Shown: one piece after another, positions 48,253 to 53,100 of the stretch
How positions within the stretch are numbered: position 1 is the first letter of the stretch
Layout of the letters: each line of letters opens with the position of its first letter
Source of the DNA: Planctomycetota bacterium
Lineage (GTDB): Bacteria; Planctomycetota; Phycisphaerae; FEN-1346
DNA: 53,100 bases
Direction of reading: 5' to 3'
NCBI GenBank assembly: GCA_030602705.1
Contig: JAUVZF010000021.1
Coordinates: 1-53,100 of the forward strand
Position numbers and translations under genes: made by a program
The notes under the pieces: generated by a model
Seen by the model: the letters and a program-made list of their open reading frames with translations, nothing else
Databases searched by the model: none
What the model was told of the DNA's origin: nothing

Positions 48253-50132
48253 TCCCGCAGTGGACCATCGTTCTGGTGGATGGGATCGGGGCTGCGGCCC
48301 TGCTCGTCGGCCTCGTGCTGGTTCTGGTCCGGTCGCGACCGTTCGGCGGGGCCGTGCGGGTTCTGCTGATTGCGGTCATCGCCGTCTTTCTGTTCGACGG
48401 CGCGGCGAACCTGCTGGAATGGTCCGACATCCTCCCGGAGGCCGACATGGCCGAGGACTTCTTCGGCCCTCTGCAGCCGATCCTGTGGCTGTTCCTGTTC
48501 GTCGTGGCGCTCGAGCGGTCCGACCGCGACCGGCTCCGTCGAAGTTACGAGCGGATGACCACCGTCCACGAACTCGCGCTCAAAGTGACCGTCTCGATGG
48601 AGCCACAGACCATCATGGCGGAAGTCGTCGAGGCCGCCGGCCGCCTCCTCGACCTGCCGGCGGTAACCATCTCGACGCCCGACCCCGAGCGCCGGGAACT
48701 CGTCGTCCGGTCCCACCGGGGACTCTCGCCCACCGAGGCCGAATCGCAGAATGTCGCCGTCGGCCAGGGGCTGACCGGCAGCGCCTTTCTTCATCGCATT
48801 CCGTATCAGACCGGCGACCCGGCTCAGGACCTCACCCCGTCGGGCGCAGCGGCGGCCAAGCGGCTCGGCATCACCCACGCCGTCGCCGTGCCGCTGCTGT
48901 TCCGGAACGAGGCCGTCGGCGTCCTCAGCGCCGGCCGCATGGGGGACCAGGCGTTCACCGACGACGACGTGCAACTCCTGCAGACCCTCTGCGCTCACGC
49001 CGCCGTCGCCATCGAGAACGCCAGGCTCTACGAACGCACGGTCGAGAGCGAGGCCAAGTACCGCGTCCTCGTCGAGAACGCTCAGGCCGCCATCATCGTC
49101 GTGGACGCGTACAGGAACGTCACTTTCTGGAACCGCGGCGCCGAGCAACTCTTCGGATGGACCGCCAAGGAGGTCCGCGGCCAGCACGTGGAGTTCATCT
49201 ATCCGGAAGACCGCCGGGCCGAGGTCGTCCAAACGATCCTGCCCGCCCTCCAGCGCGAGGGGGCCTGGTCCGGCGAGTACCCGGCGGCCCGAAAGGACGG
49301 CTCGCGCTTCACAGCCTTCCTCAGTCTGGCGCGGGTTCTCGATGCCAAGGGCAACGTCATCTGCACACTCGCCATCGTGAGCGACGTGACCGAATTCGTC
49401 CAACTCCGCGAGCAACTGTTCCAGGCCCAGAAGATGGAGACCCTCGGAACGCTGGCCGGCGGCATCGCCCACGATTTCAGCAACCTGCTGACCGCCATCC
49501 TCGGCGCCGCCGAACTCCTTCGCAACGCCCTGCCCGAGGGCACCGAGGACTACGAGGCTGCCGTCAACATCGAGCAGGCGGGCCAGCGCGGCGCCCAACT
49601 GGTCCGCCAACTCATGACGTTCAGCCACCGCCGGCCCACACGACGCGAACCGGTGAACCTCAATGACATCGTCCACGAAGCCGCCGAACTCATCCAACGC
49701 ACCTTCCCCCGCGACAGGACGCTCGTCACGAGCCCGGCCCCCGACCTCCACGCCATTCAGGGCGACCCCACCCAGATGCACCAGGTCATCATGAACCTCG
49801 CCGTCAACGCCCGCGACGCCATGGACGCCGGCGACACACTCACCATTACCACCGAGAACGTCAGTCTCGACACCAACGACCCCTTCGCCGAAGGGCTGAA
49901 GGCCGGCCCCTGCATCGCCCTGACCGTCGCCGACACCGGCCACGGCATCCCGCCGGAGAACCGGCCGCACATCTTCGAGCCGTTCTTCACGACGAAGCCC
50001 GAGGCGGAAGGCACCGGCCTCGGCCTCTCGACCGTCTACGCCATCGTTGCCCGGCACGGCGGCCGCATCACTTTCGCCAGCGAGGTAGACAAAGGCGCCA
50101 CCTTCCGCATCGTCCTGCCCGCCTCACGGTAA
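48249..50132 (+). CDS. membrane sensor histidine kinase with GAF and PAS domains
   Basis: The ATG at 48249 overlaps the previous stop by four bases; 627 residues. Three N-terminal membrane helices ([50 protein letters not shown]) lead to a GAF domain at about 110-257 ([17 protein letters not shown]...[22 protein letters not shown]). A PAS domain follows at about 270-390 ([25 protein letters not shown]). The HisKA box is [20 protein letters not shown] with phospho-acceptor His408. The ATP-binding domain has [25 protein letters not shown] and [10 protein letters not shown]. There is no receiver domain and no response regulator gene beside it, so its partner is elsewhere. The signal is unknown; expression may be set by the structured leader upstream. 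Confidence 0.93.
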   Translation: MIPQWTIVLVDGIGAAALLVGLVLVLVRSRPFGGAVRVLLIAVIAVFLFDGAANLLEWSDILPEADMAEDFFGPLQPILWLFLFVVALERSDRDRLRRSYERMTTVHELALKVTVSMEPQTIMAEVVEAAGRLLDLPAVTISTPDPERRELVVRSHRGLSPTEAESQNVAVGQGLTGSAFLHRIPYQTGDPAQDLTPSGAAAAKRLGITHAVAVPLLFRNEAVGVLSAGRMGDQAFTDDDVQLLQTLCAHAAVAIENARLYERTVESEAKYRVLVENAQAAIIVVDAYRNVTFWNRGAEQLFGWTAKEVRGQHVEFIYPEDRRAEVVQTILPALQREGAWSGEYPAARKDGSRFTAFLSLARVLDAKGNVICTLAIVSDVTEFVQLREQLFQAQKMETLGTLAGGIAHDFSNLLTAILGAAELLRNALPEGTEDYEAAVNIEQAGQRGAQLVRQLMTFSHRRPTRREPVNLNDIVHEAAELIQRTFPRDRTLVTSPAPDLHAIQGDPTQMHQVIMNLAVNARDAMDAGDTLTITTENVSLDTNDPFAEGLKAGPCIALTVADTGHGIPPENRPHIFEPFFTTKPEAEGTGLGLSTVYAIVARHGGRITFASEVDKGATFRIVLPASR

Positions 50133-50151
50133 ACGGCGCGGGCCCCGCCGG

Positions 50152-50291
50152 GGTGTGACTCTTTTCACTCGCCGGGCGGCAGGGCAAAAAGGTTCCAGGA
50201 ACCTTTTCCCTGAAGGGCCCGGAGGGTGCTACGCAGAAAAGGTTCCTGGAACCTTTTTGCCTGACGGCGCGACACCCGCCATAATCCGTGG
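50152..50291. repeat. complete palindromic repeat element (left arm, core, right arm)
   Basis: Left arm GGGTGTGACTCTTTTCACT and GGCGGCAG. Core 50183-50261: GGCAAAAAGGTTCC...GGAACCTTTTTGCC, two palindromes around TGAAGGGCCCGGAGGGTGC. Right arm CTGACGGCGCGACACCCGCC and ATAATCCGTGG. Partial copies lie at 35093-35201 (left arm and core), 43658-43740 (right arm and half core) and 31702-31724 (one palindrome). Confidence 0.88.
50257..50285 (+). promoter_or_regulatory. repeat-borne outward promoter-like sequence facing holA
   Basis: TTGCCT, 17-base spacer, CATAAT, carried by the right arm of the repeat element and pointing toward holA. The boxes and spacing are identical in the copy that faces pilB. 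Confidence 0.45.
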
Positions 50292-50326
50292 TCACGCCCC
50301 CCCGCCGGGCCTCGGCAAAACTACTC

Positions 50327-50356
50327 TGGACAACCCGGGCCGACATCGCGTACAAA
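50327..50356 (+). promoter_or_regulatory. candidate holA promoter
   Basis: TGGACA (5 of 6), 18-base spacer, TACAAA (4 of 6), about 48 bases upstream of the holA ATG. It lies outside the repeat and competes with the repeat-borne candidate. Confidence 0.35.
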
Positions 50357-50403
50357 GACGCTTCGCCGGCACAGCACGCCCACACCCGAAAGGCGCATAC
50401 GGC

Positions 50404-51492
50404 ATGGCGCAACGCAGGCCCGGGAAGGACGCGAAAGTCAAACGCCTGAGCGACTTTGCAAAACGCAAAGCCCACGGCGAACCACTGCCGATCTACGTTC
50501 TGCACGGCACCGATCCCTACCTGTTGGACAAAGGCCGCCACATCGTCCGAGAGCGGGCCATCGGCGACGCCGAACCGGGCATGGCCATCCTCGAACTCGA
50601 CGGCGCAGGCGCCCAACTCGCCGACGTCCTCGACGCCCTGCGAACTCTGCCTTTCCTGGCGCCGCGGCGGCTCGTCCTCATCCGCGAAGCCGACGCCTTC
50701 TTTAGCCCCAAGAACCAGGGCGGGCGCAACCGCGAGGCCATCCTCAAGTACCTCGAGGCCCCCTGCCCGACCGGCATCCTCTGTCTGGAGATGGCCAAGT
50801 GGATTCCATCCACCCGGCTCGCCAAGCGCGTGGCCGAGGTCGGCCTGGTCGTTCAATGCGAGGCCGACAAACCGTACCAGGTTCCGCCCTGGCTCAAGGG
50901 CCAGGCGAGAGAACTCTACGGCAAGACGCTCTCGGACCCCGCCGCCCACATGCTCCAGGACTATCTCGGAAACGATTTCGCCGCACTAACCCACGCCCTC
51001 GACATGCTCGCCCTCTTTGTCGGCGACGCGCCCCGTATCGACACGCCCGAGGTAGACGCCCTGATCGCACGCGGACACCACGAACGGGTCTGGGACCTGT
51101 GCAACGCCGTAGCCGTACGCCAGGCGCCCCGGGCCCTCGAACTGCTGGACGCGTTCTGGACCGAGGGGATGGTAGCCCCCCAGGTCATCGGGCTGCTGCG
51201 GACCACGTTCCGGCAACTCGTTCGCGTCCGTGCCTTTGCACGCGGGATGAGTCTGGAGGCCGCCATGGACCGGGCCGGCGTGCCCCGGGCGGCGTTCAAC
51301 CGCGTTCGCCACGCCGCCGGCGCGTTCTCCGAAGCGAACCTGGCCGATGCGTACCAGGCCCTGGTCGATGCCGACCTGGAGGCCAAGACGACGCCCAACG
51401 ACCGCCTTGCCATGGAGGCCCTGGTCCATCGCCTGTGCAACCCGACCGCCGCCCGCAGCACGGCAACCGCCCACGGAGCAGGCGGCCGTTAA
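50404..51492 (+). CDS. holA: DNA polymerase III delta subunit (clamp loader)
   Basis: This 362-residue protein of HolA type is the clamp-loader subunit that opens the sliding clamp. Recognisable parts are the N-terminal LPIYVLHGTDPYLLDKGRHIVRERAI, the strand-rich AILELDGAG...LADVLDALRTLPFLAPRRLVLIREADAFF, the SPKNQGG loop and GILCLEMAKWIPSTRLAKRV. The helical collar domain has ALELLDAFWTEGMVAPQVIGLLRTTFRQLVRVRA and ends in TPNDRLAMEALVHRLC. Length fits (E. coli 343). The ribosome binding site is modest (AAAGGCG). It is preceded by a repeat with an outward promoter-like sequence and followed, 81 bases on, by the radical-SAM-like gene. Confidence 0.92.
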   Translation: MAQRRPGKDAKVKRLSDFAKRKAHGEPLPIYVLHGTDPYLLDKGRHIVRERAIGDAEPGMAILELDGAGAQLADVLDALRTLPFLAPRRLVLIREADAFFSPKNQGGRNREAILKYLEAPCPTGILCLEMAKWIPSTRLAKRVAEVGLVVQCEADKPYQVPPWLKGQARELYGKTLSDPAAHMLQDYLGNDFAALTHALDMLALFVGDAPRIDTPEVDALIARGHHERVWDLCNAVAVRQAPRALELLDAFWTEGMVAPQVIGLLRTTFRQLVRVRAFARGMSLEAAMDRAGVPRAAFNRVRHAAGAFSEANLADAYQALVDADLEAKTTPNDRLAMEALVHRLCNPTAARSTATAHGAGGR

Positions 51493-51573
51493 CCGCAGCG
51501 CCTGCGCTGCGCGCATGCTCACATGCTCAACATGACCTTGCGCGGCGGGTCGCCGGAGAACGTGGAGTAGCGG

Positions 51574-52968
51574 ATGGACCTGGTCATCCTGCAACCCGTC
51601 GCCGACGCCCGCGCCGCGAAAAGGGCGTACCGCTACGAGGCGGCGGTTCTGGCGGCGGCGCTTCGGGAGCGCGGCCACAGCGTTTCGCTTGCGGTGGTCA
51701 CGCCGGCCGACGAGGCCGACCTGGCGGCCGCCATGGCCGAAGTCCGGCCCGACCTGGTCCTGATTTACATCGAGGCGTTGGCCGCCGACGTAGCCGCCCG
51801 CGCCGCCGGAGCGGTGGCGTCGGCCCTCGGCGCACCGCTGATTCCGTTCGGGCCGCACGCCCGCCTGTGCCCCGACCGCTGCCTGAGCCTGCCGGGCGCG
51901 GAGGCCGTGGCGGTCGGGCCGGCAGACTTCACGATCCCGGCCTACATTGAGGCTCGCGGCAGCAGCGTGGATTCGCTCCGCACGCCGGGCTTCTGGGTCA
52001 AGTGCGAGACGGGCGTGATGCAGAACCCGCCGCCTCCGCCGCCCGACGACCTGGCCGCCGCCCCGATGCCCGCCCGCGACCTCTACCCGTCGGAACAGAT
52101 GCTCGACTCGGCCGGCTTTGCACCGGTGACCGTCGCGCGCGGGGGCGAGGCGCCAACCGCCGGACGCCCCGCTCCGGAAAGGCCGCAACGGCCGACGGGC
52201 GCCGCCTGGCCCCTGCGCCATCGGCCCGTGGACGCCTGCATCAAGGAAATGCGCCGGGTGGCCGAGGTGCAACTCGACCTGGGCGGCTGGCGCATCGGCA
52301 ACTCACGATGGGCCTCGTTACCTGGGTGGCTCTCGGCCTTCGCCGACCGCTACCACAAGGAGATCGGCCTGCCGATTCGGACCACGCTCCACGCCCCCGA
52401 CGTCAAGGACCAGGCGGCACGGCTGCTCGCCCATGCCGGTTGCGAAGAGGTCGCCGTCCCGGTCGGCAGCGCCTCGAACCTAATCCGCAACGAGGTCCTC
52501 GGCATGGACGTGCCGGCAGGAGCCGTTGTGAAGGCCTTTTCGGCCCTCCGCCGCGCGGGCGTCCGGACGGTCGCACGCGTCCAGGTCGGCGCGCCCTACG
52601 AGACCGCCGTGACGCTCGACGAGACGACCGCCCTGCTCGGCCGTCTCGAAGCGGACCGCGTCGAGGCCGTTCTGCATTATCCCGCGCCGGGGTCGAGGGC
52701 CGAACGAATCGCCAGGGAAAACGGGTGGCTGGTGCCGGATCCTGCGGCGGCGCACCTGGCGGGTGAGGCGGCGGTGGTTCCGCCGTCGCTTTCGGCCGAT
52801 GCGATCGCCGCCGCCTGCGAGTTTCTGCCGTACGTCGTCAACCGACCGCGAATTGTCCCATTGCTGAGACTGGCCCGGCGCGTCAAGATCGGACGCCGGG
52901 GCACAGCGTACGACCTGATCGTGAAACCGTTCCTCGCGCCGCCCGTACGCCGGAAGGTACCTGTTTAG
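51574..52968 (+). CDS. B12-binding/radical SAM-like protein lacking the cluster-binding cysteines
   Basis: This 464-residue protein is aligned end to end with B12-dependent radical SAM proteins (N-terminal Rossmann-like domain about 1-130, barrel about 165-400). Typical phrases are PMPARDLYP, FAPVTVARG, LLAHAGCEEVAV, NEVLGMDVP, LRRAGVRTV, VGAPYETAVTLDET and YPAPGSRAERIARENGW. However, where the family has RGCP-x-C-x-x-C, it reads R189-G-G-E-A-P-T-A-G with no cysteine, and the SAM-contacting ESG motif is GSAS. The [4Fe-4S] cluster therefore cannot be bound in the canonical way. It is either a pseudoenzyme with a structural or binding role or a decaying gene; the frame is intact. Its last residues and stop TAG come from the inserted element that begins at 52957. 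GTGGAG precedes the ATG. Confidence 0.8.
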   Translation: MDLVILQPVADARAAKRAYRYEAAVLAAALRERGHSVSLAVVTPADEADLAAAMAEVRPDLVLIYIEALAADVAARAAGAVASALGAPLIPFGPHARLCPDRCLSLPGAEAVAVGPADFTIPAYIEARGSSVDSLRTPGFWVKCETGVMQNPPPPPPDDLAAAPMPARDLYPSEQMLDSAGFAPVTVARGGEAPTAGRPAPERPQRPTGAAWPLRHRPVDACIKEMRRVAEVQLDLGGWRIGNSRWASLPGWLSAFADRYHKEIGLPIRTTLHAPDVKDQAARLLAHAGCEEVAVPVGSASNLIRNEVLGMDVPAGAVVKAFSALRRAGVRTVARVQVGAPYETAVTLDETTALLGRLEADRVEAVLHYPAPGSRAERIARENGWLVPDPAAAHLAGEAAVVPPSLSADAIAAACEFLPYVVNRPRIVPLLRLARRVKIGRRGTAYDLIVKPFLAPPVRRKVPV

Positions 52969-53100
52969 CGTGCTCTCGAAGCGATGTCATTTCGACCGAG
53001 GCCGTACGGCCGAGCGGAGAAATCTCGTCGTCCGGACACGGATAACGGCGATCCCGGCGCGCCGGGACTCGACTCGCTTCGCTCGCTCGGAATGACACGC
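52957..53100. mobile_element. third TIR element, cut off by the window end
   Basis: It begins GTACCTGTTTAGCG (one change from the other copies), and its interior has TGTCATTTCGACCGAG, GAGAAATCTCG, a CGATCCCGGCGCGCCGGGA hairpin and GGAATGACAC. This is the interior of the element at 26186 in reverse orientation. The window ends with CGC, which would be the first three bases of the right terminal repeat. GCCGGAAG lies just left of the element (52949-52956), the expected target duplication. Confidence 0.8.

Noticed and set aside
48177-50057. A 626-codon open frame opposite the histidine kinase
   Set aside because: No domain signature and typical antisense composition.

Overview
The window reads as a high-GC chromosome segment from the Planctomycetota or a close PVC-group relative, probably a strictly or facultatively anaerobic lineage. 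The reasons are family-level. There are several Tat-exported Gfo/Idh/MocA oxidoreductases, a Tat-exported sulfatase and ThuA-domain proteins. There is a secreted PQQ-type beta-propeller fused to a methyltransferase fold, one fused SecDF polypeptide, a TPR protein ending in two RNA polymerase alpha-CTD-like domains, and a GspE/GspF/PilT set with four pseudopilins. No rRNA, tRNA, CRISPR array, phage gene or intact transposase gene was seen. The species cannot be named from the sequence.

Layout. 0.1-5 kb (minus): an exported oxidoreductase and a very long propeller protein. 5.2-9.0 kb (plus): a decayed proline dehydrogenase remnant, then a two-gene ATP-citrate-lyase-like pair. 9.5-19 kb (plus): an exported carbohydrate module (sulfatase, Gfo/Idh/MocA oxidoreductase, HEAT-ThuA fusion, sugar isomerase-like TIM barrel, second ThuA protein) and a planctomycete-type hypothetical. 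19-22.4 kb (minus): two small membrane proteins, a DUF72 protein and a LysM protein. 22.5-31.5 kb (minus): secDF, yajC, tgt, spoIID-like, queH and the TPR/alpha-CTD gene, combining queuosine synthesis with Sec export. 31.9-33.5 kb (minus): hypA, hypB, tatA and an overlooked 52-codon TatA-like gene. 33.7-43.4 kb (minus): pilB/gspE, pilT, a second gspE, gspF and four pseudopilins. 43.9-45 kb (minus): a small XRE regulator operon behind a near-consensus promoter. 45.1-47.5 kb: a DRG/Obg-type GTPase and serS, divergently transcribed. 47.8-50.1 kb (plus): a membrane sensor operon with a structured leader. 50.4-53 kb (plus): holA and a radical-SAM-fold protein that has lost its cluster cysteines.

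The most unusual layer is between the genes. At least five dispersed repeat families occupy most gaps. One family has 14-bp terminal inverted repeats (GTACGTGTTTAGCG) and 8-bp direct repeats at its borders, so it behaves like a non-autonomous transposable element. It carries two unrelated interiors and has supplied the stop codon of one gene. A second family, built from AAAAGGTTCC/GGAACCTTTT palindromes, carries an outward-facing promoter-like sequence and has supplied the N-terminal codons of a pseudopilin gene. A third is a CCCGTACGGG palindrome found seven times, almost always outside genes. Candidate housekeeping promoters (TTGCAA, TTGACR or TTGCCK, 16-18 bp, then TATACT, TAGAAT, TAAAAT or CATAAT) can be read in front of many operons.

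Start codons were chosen from Shine-Dalgarno sequences, gene overlaps and family length. Functions rest on recognised motifs read by eye; no database search was possible. Bases 1-153 hold nothing I recognise.
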